Below, piece by piece: positions 1 through 6,328 of a stretch of 32,554 bases of DNA; position 1 is the first letter of the stretch, and each line of letters starts with the position of its first letter. The DNA is from Prevotella sp. (GTDB lineage: Bacteria; Bacteroidota; Bacteroidia; Bacteroidales; Bacteroidaceae). The notes below the pieces were generated by a model. That model worked only from the letters and a program-made list of their open reading frames with translations, had not been told where the DNA came from and did not search any database. The DNA is taken from NCBI GenBank assembly GCA_017412705.1, contig JAFPWS010000004.1:1-32554 (forward strand). The letters run 5' to 3'. Made by a program: the position numbers and the translations under genes.

Positions 1-393
1 CTGCTGCTTGAACCAGCCCTTCGAGGGGTCGTTGTGGTCGATGTCCTGCTTGTAGTTGAAGAAGTACGCCGTCCTGTCGACGAACTGTTCTGTGTGCATA
101 TTATACGAGTGTACCATCGTGAAAGGCTTCACGTCGGTCACCTTGTCGATGGCCTTCAGGGCGTTGACGATGTTCTGGTCAAAGTTGGTGGCGGCAGCCA
201 CCTTGGTCTTGAACTCGTTCTCTGGCAATGTCAGTCCTGCTTCCACTTCTATCGTGTAACCGTCCTCGTCGGTAGCAGGGTCAACGATTTCTTTGCCGTT
301 GTCCTTGTCATCACTGTCGCTGCACGAGGTCAGTGTCATTCCAAGACCGCAGGTAAGGATGGCTGTCAGCATCCATAGATTCATCTTTTTCAT
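1..393 (-). CDS. Lipoprotein, 5' part of a PS-10/S37-like peptidase (runs off window)
   Basis: Reading leftward from an ATG at 393 gives 131 open codons to the window edge. The N-terminus MKKMNLWMLTAILTCG, followed by a hydrophobic stretch and LTSCSDSDD, is an SPII signal with lipobox cysteine 24, so the protein is a membrane-anchored lipoprotein. After an acidic linker, the last visible residues (YKQDIDHNDPSKGWFKQQ) match the N-terminal pattern I know from Bacteroidota PS-10/S37 and related S28 serine peptidases, where a D-H-x-x-P-x-x-G-x-F-x-Q segment precedes the alpha/beta-hydrolase core. The catalytic residues lie outside the window, so the activity is inferred. It lies 34 bp after the neighbouring leftward gene and is probably co-transcribed with it. 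Confidence 0.6.
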   Translation of the reverse strand, partial: MKKMNLWMLTAILTCGLGMTLTSCSDSDDKDNGKEIVDPATDEDGYTIEVEAGLTLPENEFKTKVAAATNFDQNIVNALKAIDKVTDVKPFTMVHSYNMHTEQFVDRTAYFFNYKQDIDHNDPSKGWFKQQ

Positions 394-427
394 CTAATTC
401 TAATGATTTTTTTTATTAATGTGTAAT

Positions 428-1150
428 TTACTTCTTATGGTGATAGTCTTGAATGAGTCCCTTCTTCACCAGAATGGGCAGGATGTTGGCTGCCGACTGG
501 CGGTCCCCCTTCTTCTGGCGGCCATAGTATTGCTCGAAGGTGACGGGGTCGTCACGCAGCAGCTGCTCCATGAAGGCATCGTTCAGACGGGTCATGATAT
601 ATTTTCCTTTTGCATTAGGCTCCTTGTCCACCAGATACAGAATGTGGTGCTGCATCAGGTCATCGTTGGTCAGCAATAGGTCGGTGGCGAGGAAGATAGA
701 GCCCCAAGTGGTATGACCAGTGGCAAGCAATGCGATGTCGAGACCGATGTTCACCAAGTCCAGGACATCACCCAAGGTCACATGGTAACTGACCACCAAC
801 AGCTTGTTACCCTTGTAAGGGAGGGCACGCAGGTAGTTATTGACTGGCAGGATACCACCGTCCTCGTCACGCAGGAAACGCTGGTTGATAAACAGCTGCT
901 TGTCAATCTGCATCATGAAGACGTCGTGCTTGATGACCTTGTTCACCTCCTTGTCGGAAGTCTTGAGGGTAAAGTCCTGTCCGTCGTACTTGACACGTAT
1001 CGAGTCGGGTTCCTTTTCAGGAATCAGGTCTGCATAGGGTTTCCACTGGTTAGTCTTGTACTCGGCATAACTGTTACAAAACTTGGTCTGAGCCTGTGCA
1101 TTCAGTGCCATGAGGCACATCAGCACCAATAATAACTTTACAGGTTTCAT
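428..1150 (-). CDS. Secreted protein of unknown function, 240 aa
   Basis: Start chosen at the ATG at 1150. The longer frame would begin at a GTG at 1180 and place ten polar residues before the signal peptide. From 1150 the protein begins MKPVKLLLVLMCLMALNAQA, a clean SPI signal with cleavage after AQA, so it is probably periplasmic. The region around residues 50-110 (conserved-looking phrases LKTSDKEVNKVIKHDVFMMQ, LFINQRFLR, YKGNKLLVVSYHV) recalls small Bacteroidota proteins filed under domains of unknown function, possibly DUF6563, but I cannot confirm this. No catalytic motif is visible. It precedes the S37-like lipoprotein gene by 34 bp in the same direction, suggesting one operon. Confidence 0.65.
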   Translation of the reverse strand: MKPVKLLLVLMCLMALNAQAQTKFCNSYAEYKTNQWKPYADLIPEKEPDSIRVKYDGQDFTLKTSDKEVNKVIKHDVFMMQIDKQLFINQRFLRDEDGGILPVNNYLRALPYKGNKLLVVSYHVTLGDVLDLVNIGLDIALLATGHTTWGSIFLATDLLLTNDDLMQHHILYLVDKEPNAKGKYIMTRLNDAFMEQLLRDDPVTFEQYYGRQKKGDRQSAANILPILVKKGLIQDYHHKK

Positions 1151-1312
1151 TTTTTTACTATTCCCTATATTCCGCAGCACTTTAGTTTAATAGCTTTTAT
1201 AAGTTCCTGAGCAACAAAAAGTTCTTCGACGCGCGAAGCGGCAAAGCCGAGCGGCCAAGGATTTTGTCATGTCAGATTTTTCACTTACCTTAGTGCTGCA
1301 ATTCAAGACAAG

Positions 1313-1344
1313 CAAAATCATCAATGACGTGGCAAAGGTACAAA
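1313..1344 (-). promoter_or_regulatory. Weak candidate promoter for the leftward operon
   Basis: On the minus strand, TTTG (1344-1341), then 20 nt, then TGATTTTG (1320-1313). This differs by one base from the Bacteroidota -7 element TAnnTTTG. It would give a leader of about 150 nt containing two small hairpins (CTTCG/CGAAG and CGGC/GCCG near 1213-1245). Weak evidence only. Confidence 0.3.
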
Positions 1345-1550
1345 TAAAATCTGAGAAAGTCACTCCTTTTGGAGGAATATTTCACGTAAGAGAACTTTTT
1401 CCCGTTATATGGCTCCGATTATCGACAAAGTGCTGGGGCTGCGATGTGCGTCGTACGGCTATCAGTACAGCGAGATCGTTGGTTCACTGTCAAGCGTCTA
1501 TTTCTGTGGTGGAGACTGCGTGGAGGATGTGACAAGCCGTATCAAAGCCT
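1329..1550 (+). pseudogene. IS1380-family transposase, N-terminal fragment, frameshifted
   Basis: From a GTG at 1329 the frame reads VAKVQIKSEKVTPFGGIFHV, the characteristic start of Bacteroidota IS1380 transposases (IKSEKLTPFGGIF). Near 1405 the homology moves to another frame, starting at ATG 1409: LGLRCASYGYQYSEI and SVYFCGGDCVEDVTS, again typical of the family. One base lost or two gained around 1400-1408 explains the shift. Only about 70 of the roughly 430 residues usual for the family remain and the catalytic DDE region is missing, so this is a dead fragment. It is joined directly to what looks like the end of fusA. The family identity is from memory of conserved phrases, not a search. 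Confidence 0.75.
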
Positions 1551-1613
1551 TTGTCTTCAGCACTGGCTAAGGCTGTGCTCGAGGAGGTGAAGGGACGTGC
1601 AGACTTAGTATAA
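1551..1613 (+). pseudogene. Probable 3' end of fusA (elongation factor G)
   Basis: Twenty codons read LSSALAKAVLEEVKGRADLV and then TAA. This lines up with the C-terminus of EF-G (E. coli ends ...APSNVAQAVIEARGK): S-x-x-A-x-A-V-(I/L)-E, then a basic/glycine end. The position supports it, because in many Bacteroidota fusA sits directly before rpsJ, which begins here 122 bp later. The rest of fusA is absent; the IS1380 fragment abuts it around 1540-1552. The essential full fusA must lie elsewhere, so this is either a duplicated segment end or a rearrangement scar. Identification rests on a short match. Confidence 0.5.
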
Positions 1614-1654
1614 TCTAGGAGAATTAGTCTGACTAGTCCTACTAGTATAACTAG
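1610..1654 (+). repeat. Five tandem 9-bp units before rpsJ copy 1
   Basis: Five consecutive nonamers, each ending in TAG (four CTAG, one TTAG) at 1618, 1627, 1636, 1645 and 1654, with the first five bases of each unit variable (for example TCTGACTAG, TCCTACTAG). The array sits between the fusA-like stop and the rpsJ leader hairpin. It has the same period as the array between rpoA and rplQ but a different sequence. Confidence 0.75.
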
Positions 1655-1669
1655 AAATTATAACGGAGT

Positions 1670-1697
1670 GCCGCTGAGCAAATGACTCTTTAGCGGC
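1670..1697 (+). promoter_or_regulatory. Leader hairpin of rpsJ copy 1
   Basis: GCCGCT (1670-1675) pairs with AGCGGC (1692-1697); GAG (1676-1678) can pair with CTC (1686-1688) inside. The 23 nt from 1675 to 1697 are identical to 8451-8473 before the second rpsJ, and in both cases exactly 38 nt separate the element from the ATG although those 38 nt differ. The loop contains a minimal reading frame ATG-ACT-CTT-TAG (1682-1693). I infer a ribosomal-protein autoregulatory site. No Bacteroidota promoter element is visible by eye upstream of it on this strand. Confidence 0.6.
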
Positions 1698-1735
1698 CTC
1701 CATATTTAAATAACAAATTAAACAATAAAAAGACA

Positions 1736-2041
1736 ATGAGTCAGAAAATTCGTATTAAGCTGAAGAGCTACGACCACAAACTCGTAGACAAGTCAGCAGA
1801 GAAGATTGTGAAGGCTGTCAAGGCCACAGGTGCTATCATCAGCGGTCCTATCCCCCTTCCCACACACAAGCGTATTTACACCGTGAACCGTTCGACCTTC
1901 GTTAACAAGAAGGCCCGTGAGCAGTTCCAGCTGTCAGACTACAAGCGTCTGATTGACATCTACAGCTCGACTGCTAAGACTGTTGATGCCCTGATGAAGC
2001 TCGAGCTCCCCAGTGGTGTTGAGGTAGAAATCAAGGTATAG
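1736..2041 (+). CDS. rpsJ: Ribosomal protein S10 (uS10/NusE), copy 1
   Basis: 101 residues, the normal S10 length, starting [20 protein letters not shown] and containing [17 protein letters not shown], the conserved loop that reaches into the 30S head. S10 is both a small-subunit head protein and NusE, the partner of NusB in antitermination. The protein is identical over all 101 residues to the copy at 8512, but I count 23 silent codon differences plus a different stop codon, so both copies appear to be held by selection. It stands alone: a probable fusA remnant lies upstream, a strong terminator (2061-2102) downstream, and no other ribosomal gene is adjacent. Confidence 0.97.
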   Translation: MSQKIRIKLKSYDHKLVDKSAEKIVKAVKATGAIISGPIPLPTHKRIYTVNRSTFVNKKAREQFQLSDYKRLIDIYSSTAKTVDALMKLELPSGVEVEIKV

Positions 2042-2060
2042 TTTTAGTCACATTACGATA

Positions 2061-2102
2061 AAGTCCCGCAGCAGACGAAAATGGTCCTCGCGGGACTTTT
2101 TT
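2061..2102 (+). terminator. Intrinsic terminator of rpsJ copy 1
   Basis: AAGTCCCGC (2061-2069) pairs perfectly with GCGGGACTT (2090-2098) and is followed by a run of T. It lies 19 bp after the stop codon and makes this rpsJ a single-gene transcription unit at its 3' side. Confidence 0.9.
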
Positions 2103-2239
2103 GTCTTTTTTTTGCCTATTTCCTTTAAAAGTAAAAAAAATAAGCAATTTTGTAGGGATTATTACTATTTTGACCCACCATATCGCCCACTCAGCGATAC
2201 CTCTAGTTTCAATGACTATGTACTTCCCTAAAAATACTT

Positions 2240-2261
2240 CTATATTTATATATAAATATAG
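2240..2261. repeat. Perfect 22-bp AT palindrome
   Basis: The 22 bases 2240-2261 (CTATATTTATA and its exact reverse complement) form a perfect palindrome in the gene-free stretch 2103-2467. It could be a cruciform or a dimeric regulator site. Nothing else in this stretch looks like a gene. Confidence 0.7.
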
Positions 2262-2296
2262 AGTTAATTTTTGACTTTCATATAACTTATTTTGGA

Positions 2297-2321
2297 ACTG
2301 CAACACTGCAACAACTGCAAC
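2297..2321. repeat. Three direct copies of ACTGCAAC
   Basis: ACTGCAAC occurs at 2297-2304, 2305-2312 and 2314-2321, 36 bp after the AT palindrome. From memory, similar CTGCAACA runs recur between genes in Prevotella-type genomes. The function is unknown. Confidence 0.6.
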
Positions 2322-2467
2322 ACAGAGGAGAATGAACACGCTTATGACGCACAATACGACACCGAGTTATAAGAAAGTTGATCAAAAGAACCGTCGTTAC
2401 TGTGCTTGCTTTTTGTGTTCTGAACGGTCTTAAAGTTCCTGCTATCATCAACTTTTTGCCAAAATTG

Positions 2468-2500
2468 TTTGGAAGTTAGAGATTTTTTTTCGTATCTTTG
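2468..2500 (+). promoter_or_regulatory. Promoter of the 2535 lipoprotein gene
   Basis: TTTG (2468-2471), 21 nt, TATCTTTG (2493-2500): the Bacteroidota sigma-factor pattern. Transcription would start near 2507, about 28 nt before the chosen ATG. This excludes the longer frame that starts at 2469. Confidence 0.8.
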
Positions 2501-2534
2501 TCCCGAAGTATTTAACTTAATAACTAACCTAATT

Positions 2535-4490
2535 ATGACTAGTATGAGAAAATTATTTAATTGGATGTTCGCAGCTGTCCTGATTTGCTGCGGAGGAGGG
2601 TTGGCTTCCTGTGGCGAGAATGCTGACAATCCGGTTGACCCGAAGCCCTCGGAGATTAATCCAGAGGGTGTCCACTTGTTTGAGTTCGACTGGGATTATG
2701 ATCTGCCAGGTGGATATTATATAGCACCGGGTGTCTACGCAGAACTCAAGGAGACTTTAACTGAACTGATAGATGAGGAGCCGCAAATGGCGATTAACGA
2801 AGATACCTATCTGGTGATCCTCGACAAGGTCAGCGACCTGCCTGGTGACAAGTTGGTTGAACTCTATCACAGTGGTGTAACCATTGGTTTTGCTAATCCC
2901 AAGAAGGCGGAGATTGACGCCCTCTATCAGGAATATCCTGACCTGGGATACTATTGCAACGACGATGACATCGACAGGGCTCTGCTGTTTGCCATCAGCA
3001 GTTTCAACAACGGCTCCTACATCATACCCGACCCGGAGAAGTTCAAGGAGCAGTTCACCTACGAGTCTGATAATACTGACCCGACTGAGCCGACTGACCC
3101 AGGAGCGGGTGATCCCAATGACCCCATCGTCTATACTCCTGATGATGATCACAGTCTGCTCTATTTTTATTATGGAATGTTCTTGCAGGATCTGACTTCA
3201 GAGCAGGCCAAATATGATGATGAAGTAGCCCAGGCCCGTGCCATGAACAGAGCAGGTGAAAAAGAAGACAAACTCACTGCACAGATTAAGCGTGCAGAGG
3301 GCAAAGCACATGTTGGTAAGCCAGGTGTTATTAAGATCAGCGAGATCTATTTCCGATCGAGTTACAGGTTCAATGGCGAGGCGGTTGTAAATTTGGGTTG
3401 CGATGTCTATCCTATCCATGTGTATGAGGGTGAAAACGGTGCTGGCGACTACTATTTCATGGACATGACAGCCAGTATCAGCAATGAAACCATGTACAAG
3501 GGTAAAGATGGCTACTGGACAGGTGGTGCCCCAGTTTATCTGCGGTGGTGCGGTGCATACGCAACCAAATTCAGGGCTGCCAGCACGCTGATCAACGCCA
3601 ATGACGATAAAGAAGTAGCTAATGTGATGTTCACGGCAGAAGGTTTCCCAATACCCAGCACCGTCGTCAAGGATGTTGATCACTCAGAGTCGAAAACCTT
3701 TAGTATCGGATGCGGCATCTCTGGCGGCTATGATGGAAAAAGTGGATCAGAATCATCAGGAGAACCAGGTCATGATCCTACAGCTGAAAAATTAACCAGT
3801 GGAGGTCAATGGGGCATCAAAGCCAGTGTCAATCCCAGCTGGAGCTGGACTGATACTAAAAAGTGGAATGTCAAGGATGTCGACCTGGAGAACCAGACGA
3901 GCGGTAATACTGCAGCATGGTCACTTATCTATAACAACCTGCCGGAATTTAATTCAGGTTATGAATATTGGTATAAAGAAGGTGAATCAAGATCCTTCAG
4001 GTCGACAACTACAATCAGAGGTTCTTGGGTTTGGTATATTCCCAATGTACCCGATGATTCAGAGCCGACCCCAAGACGCATAAAATTGGATGCATCAGCT
4101 GACTATGGCTTCCAGAGATTCTTTGCTACAAAAGCCGACAACAAAGAGTTCAGATGGCACGCCAATTGGAATGTTGTCTGCAACATGCCGAAAATTGCCA
4201 ATTACAAGGCCGGCAACATCATCCTGAAGAATGACACCACGAAATTTATCTCCAACATCATGGTCTATAACAAGGATGGCAAGGAAATGATCTCCAAGTA
4301 CAGATTCCAGAACAGCTATCCCGCCGGTCAGGAGATTAAACTGGGTGCCTTCAGGTGTACTGACGACTTGATTGTCAAGTTCAAGATGGACGGCAAGACC
4401 TACGTCTATAAGCAGAACGACTATGTTAAGCCTATCTTCAAGGAGAGTGTAACGCTTTACGTCACCAATGACTTTAAAAAAGAGGAATAG
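2535..4490 (+). CDS. Large surface lipoprotein of unknown function, 651 aa
   Basis: Start taken at ATG 2535 (2544 is also possible) because the promoter lies at 2468-2500. MRKLFNWMFAAVLICCGGG is followed by LASCGEN, an SPII signal with lipobox cysteine. An N-terminal part of about 200 residues ends in a Pro/Asp/Thr linker (TDPTEPTDPGAGDPNDP). The remaining 430 residues look beta-rich and aromatic (GYDGKSGSESSG, SWSWTDTKKWNVKDVDLENQ, WYIPNVP, FRWHANWNVV). The alternating W/Y pattern with a Gly/Ser-rich central loop faintly recalls beta-pore-forming proteins of the leukocidin type, but I see no diagnostic motif and do not assign that function. A terminator follows at 4561. It is a single-gene unit, probably outer-membrane anchored. 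Confidence 0.8.
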   Translation: MTSMRKLFNWMFAAVLICCGGGLASCGENADNPVDPKPSEINPEGVHLFEFDWDYDLPGGYYIAPGVYAELKETLTELIDEEPQMAINEDTYLVILDKVSDLPGDKLVELYHSGVTIGFANPKKAEIDALYQEYPDLGYYCNDDDIDRALLFAISSFNNGSYIIPDPEKFKEQFTYESDNTDPTEPTDPGAGDPNDPIVYTPDDDHSLLYFYYGMFLQDLTSEQAKYDDEVAQARAMNRAGEKEDKLTAQIKRAEGKAHVGKPGVIKISEIYFRSSYRFNGEAVVNLGCDVYPIHVYEGENGAGDYYFMDMTASISNETMYKGKDGYWTGGAPVYLRWCGAYATKFRAASTLINANDDKEVANVMFTAEGFPIPSTVVKDVDHSESKTFSIGCGISGGYDGKSGSESSGEPGHDPTAEKLTSGGQWGIKASVNPSWSWTDTKKWNVKDVDLENQTSGNTAAWSLIYNNLPEFNSGYEYWYKEGESRSFRSTTTIRGSWVWYIPNVPDDSEPTPRRIKLDASADYGFQRFFATKADNKEFRWHANWNVVCNMPKIANYKAGNIILKNDTTKFISNIMVYNKDGKEMISKYRFQNSYPAGQEIKLGAFRCTDDLIVKFKMDGKTYVYKQNDYVKPIFKESVTLYVTNDFKKEE

Positions 4491-4523
4491 TTCGGATTAG
4501 TCCGGATGTTTGGTTAAGGAAAT

Positions 4524-4553
4524 CTCCCCCCGCTTGTCCCGAAGCGAGGGGAG
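4524..4553. repeat. G/C hairpin of the CTCCCC...GGGGAG type
   Basis: CTCCCC (4524-4529) pairs with GGGGAG (4548-4553) and CGCTT (4531-4535) with AAGCG (4542-4546), leaving one C/A mismatch. It is the same kind of palindrome as the one inside the gene at 29211-29240 and probably a member of a dispersed intergenic repeat family. Confidence 0.6.
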
Positions 4554-4560
4554 GTTATTT

Positions 4561-4595
4561 GTTGGGCTCAGTCCGAAATGCTCAACGGGCTTTTT
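4561..4595 (+). terminator. Intrinsic terminator after the 2535 gene
   Basis: GTTGGGC (4561-4567) pairs with GCTCAAC (4580-4586) with one G-U pair, followed by GGGC and TTTTT (4591-4595). Confidence 0.75.
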
Positions 4596-4951
4596 GGCCT
4601 GAAGGCGGAGCAGTGCTGATAAAACTCGGCAATAACGATTATCTGCTGGCAGGCACAGGCATTGTTGTAGTTTTTGCCTCTACATACGAAAAGGCTCACG
4701 AACAGCAGCAAGTGCTTGGCGAAGACGGCTTCGTAGCTGTCGGAACCCAATCAGACATCAAGCATCAGCCATCGACCTCCTTTAATGGCTCTCGCAAGGG
4801 CATTGTGAGCGTAGACGAGGTGAACATCGACAAGAATGGCAAGATGCAATACCTGCGCCGTCTGAATGGCGATCAAGATCACCAAGGCCGTCACGTGCGT
4901 ATAGCCTGTGGCGATTGGAAGATTCTGCACGTACGCCTGTATGATTATTAA
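4595..4951 (+). pseudogene. C-terminal fragment of a GH35/DUF5597 beta-galactosidase-like protein
   Basis: The reading frame WPEGGAVLIKLGNNDYLLAG, then VVVFASTYEKAHEQQQVLGE, SVDEVNIDKNG, YLRRLNGDQDHQGRHVRI and a final DWKILHVRLYDY corresponds, from memory, to the extreme C-terminus of Bacteroidota GH35 proteins with a DUF5597 domain. About 118 of the usual 530-550 residues remain. The glycosidase barrel with its catalytic glutamates is missing and the fragment begins inside the preceding terminator's T-run, so it has no promoter or proper start. It is a decayed gene end. Confidence 0.7.
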
Positions 4952-5006
4952 TAAAGAGGGTGTGTTTTTATTGTTTTATTTGTTTGTTTCGTGATTTTAT
5001 CGTATC

Positions 5007-5099
5007 GTTTGCCAACGAAAATCATACCGCCACCCTGCACTCAGGGAATCAAGCCAAAGCATGCGTTGTCTATAACGATTGGCGATACTTGTTGGCAAA
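5007..5099. repeat. Inverted repeat pair framing about 75 bp
   Basis: GTTTGCCAAC (5007-5016) and its reverse complement GTTGGCAAA (5091-5099) frame a short segment in the gene-free stretch 4952-5156. Inside, ATACCGCC (5024-5031) can pair with GGCGATAC (5081-5088) using wobble pairs, and CCCTG/CAGGG (5033-5037/5042-5046) form a small hairpin. It could be a miniature element or the template of a structured leftward RNA. Confidence 0.45.
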
Positions 5100-5126
5100 G
5101 GTACGAAAAAGTAGAGATAATACAAA
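5096..5126 (-). promoter_or_regulatory. Leftward promoter without a visible gene
   Basis: On the minus strand, TTTG (5126-5123), 19 nt, TACCTTTG (5103-5096), a full match to the Bacteroidota consensus. Transcription would begin near 5089 and run through the inverted-repeat segment. No convincing reading frame follows in that direction. Confidence 0.6.
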
Positions 5127-5156
5127 ACAAAATGCGAACAAATGTTGACTTTTATT

Positions 5157-5188
5157 TTTGGGTATGTCGAAAAATTTAAGTAATTTTG
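5157..5188 (+). promoter_or_regulatory. Promoter upstream of the XRE regulator
   Basis: TTTG (5157-5160), 20 nt, TAATTTTG (5181-5188). Predicted start near 5195, about 90 nt before the regulator's ATG, with a terminator-like hairpin in between. Confidence 0.75.
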
Positions 5189-5231
5189 CATTTCGTCAAA
5201 CTACTACCTTTACATGAATAGCGACAAAGAT

Positions 5232-5260
5232 CTGCCAGAAAACGTTGGCGGGCTTTTTTT
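5232..5260 (+). terminator. Terminator-like hairpin in the regulator leader
   Basis: CTGCCA (5232-5237) pairs with TGGCGG (5246-5251), followed by GC and seven T (5254-5260). It lies between the promoter and the coding region, so it would either attenuate the regulator or end a short RNA of about 65 nt. Confidence 0.65.
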
Positions 5261-5287
5261 ATGTAAACCCTTTAAACACTTACAACA

Positions 5288-5508
5288 ATGATACAAGAAA
5301 AAAAGAAGTATGAGTCGCAGCTACGGCTGTACGATGTGTTAGAGAAAAAAAGGTGACCAACCGCAGACTTGCCAGTCTGATAGGTGTTTCTGAACAGCAG
5401 GTTGGCAAGTATGTAAACAAACGCGAAGACCCCTCTCTTTATCGCCTGCACCAGATTGCCCATGCGCTCGGAGTGCTGGTGAAAGACCTTTTTGAGCCTA
5501 TCGACTAA
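5288..5508 (+). pseudogene. Small XRE-type helix-turn-helix regulator with a frame break at seven A
   Basis: From ATG 5288 the frame reads MIQEKKKYESQLRLYDVLEK and meets TGA at 5354. At the run of seven A (5345-5351) a -1 shift (or one extra A) gives VTNRRLASLIGVSEQQVGKY, then VNKREDPSLYRLHQIAHALG and LVKDLFEPID, stop at 5506. The second half is a standard Cro/C1 HTH (LASLIGVS..QVGKYVNKRE). The joined protein would have about 73 residues, a normal size for this class. The HTH is well preserved, so recoding by slippage at the A run or a sequencing error is as plausible as true inactivation. A promoter (5157) precedes it and a terminator (5529) follows. Confidence 0.65.
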
Positions 5509-5528
5509 ACGTATAGGTTTAGTAATGA

Positions 5529-5556
5529 CGTCCCGACGGAAAATCGGGGCGTTTTT
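5529..5556 (+). terminator. Terminator after the XRE regulator
   Basis: CGTCCCGA (5529-5536) pairs with TCGGGGCG (5544-5551, one G-U), followed by TTTTT. A second inverted repeat, ACTAAAC/GTTTAGT (5504-5523), overlaps the regulator's stop codon. Confidence 0.8.
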
Positions 5557-5648
5557 CCTTGCACGCTTCGCGGAAGTTGCGTAACTTCGCAGCATGGACG
5601 TATCGATATTACAACATTCGCGGGACTCGAGTCCGCAGACAGTGAGCA

Positions 5649-5894
5649 TCAGTCAAGTGGCCAGTCAGATTCGTGGTGGAACATGGCCGCCTCGACATTG
5701 TTTCGTTTGCGCTGCTCTTCGGGCGGCAGGCTCTCTATTTGCTTTCGTAGCTTGTAGGCTTCAATGTCCTTGTCCTCGAAGTAGCGCCAGCCTGTCTTGT
5801 TGTTCCAAGGAATCCGCCACCGCTTTCTGGTTCCCTGTTTCGTGACGGCCTTGACTGCCTCATAGGTGTTGCCGGTAGCTATCTCCCTGACATT
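5649..5894 (-). pseudogene. C-terminal fragment of an unrecognised protein
   Basis: A leftward frame without a start codon, beginning just inside the cut end of hipA in another frame, reads TGNTYEAVKAVTKQGTRKRW, RIPWNNKTGWRYFEDKDIEA, a charged helix YKLRKQIESLPPEEQRKRNN and a last stretch to the stop at 5649. About 80 residues, rich in W, K, R and E, look like real protein, but I do not recognise the family. The absence of a start and the abrupt junction with hipA indicate a gene end fused to the hipA remnant by deletion or insertion. Confidence 0.45.
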
Positions 5895-6328
5895 TCAATG
5901 GGAGGAACACGGTATTTTTCGCTTGCATTGATGAAGCTATTGTTACCTTCCTCCTTGTAGCGTATACCACCCATACGAGTGAAATCCTCAATACCGATAA
6001 GGTAATCGTAATTGGTGAGCATACGTGTCGGCCTGCCTTCTGACTGAGCCGTCAGCCGTTCCCTGCGGTCAAGCAGCAAACGGCCCCAACGGTCGGGGAA
6101 AGAATCCTTGACGAAACCGAATACATTGTCATTCCCGCGAGGATGCTGCAGCGAAGGAACATTCATCAGGTCACCGCTCAGCAGTATACCGCCATATTGC
6201 TTCAGCCACTCGCGAGAATACTCAAAGACAAAATGACCCTTGCTGCGAACATGTTCGTAGCCCAGTATTCCTATCTCCTGAGGAGCAGAGAGGAAGTCGA
6301 AATCTGCATAAACCGTTATTCTTTTCAT
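5879..6328 (-). pseudogene. HipA-like kinase, N-terminal third only
   Basis: 149 residues: MKRITVYADFDFLSAPQEIG, FEYSREWLKQYGGILLSGDL, NVFGFVKDSFPDRWGRLLLD, YDYLIGIEDFTRMGGIRYKE and VPPIEM, the order of phrases found in the N-subdomain of HipA toxins (the D-S-x-P-D-x-W-G-R motif is diagnostic). Full HipA proteins have about 400-440 residues; here the frame stops just after the I-P-P-(L/I) motif and the kinase catalytic domain is absent. The start ATG overlaps the hipB stop (ATGA, 6325-6328), the usual hipBA arrangement. It cannot phosphorylate anything. If made at all, the stub could at most bind the HipB-like partner. Confidence 0.75.

Noticed and set aside
1333-1340. TACCTTTG on the minus strand as promoter for the 428-1150 gene
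   Set aside because: No TTG at the proper distance, and the bases are explained by the VAKV codons of the IS1380 fragment.
1608-1614. TATAAT-like -10 box before rpsJ copy 1
   Set aside because: Bacteroidota primary sigma factors do not use the E. coli consensus, and no -35 element accompanies it. Part of the 9-bp repeat array.
5594-5845. 83-codon forward frame after the XRE regulator
   Set aside because: Cys/Ser/Arg-rich composition and opposite to a better protein-like frame on the minus strand (5649-5894).
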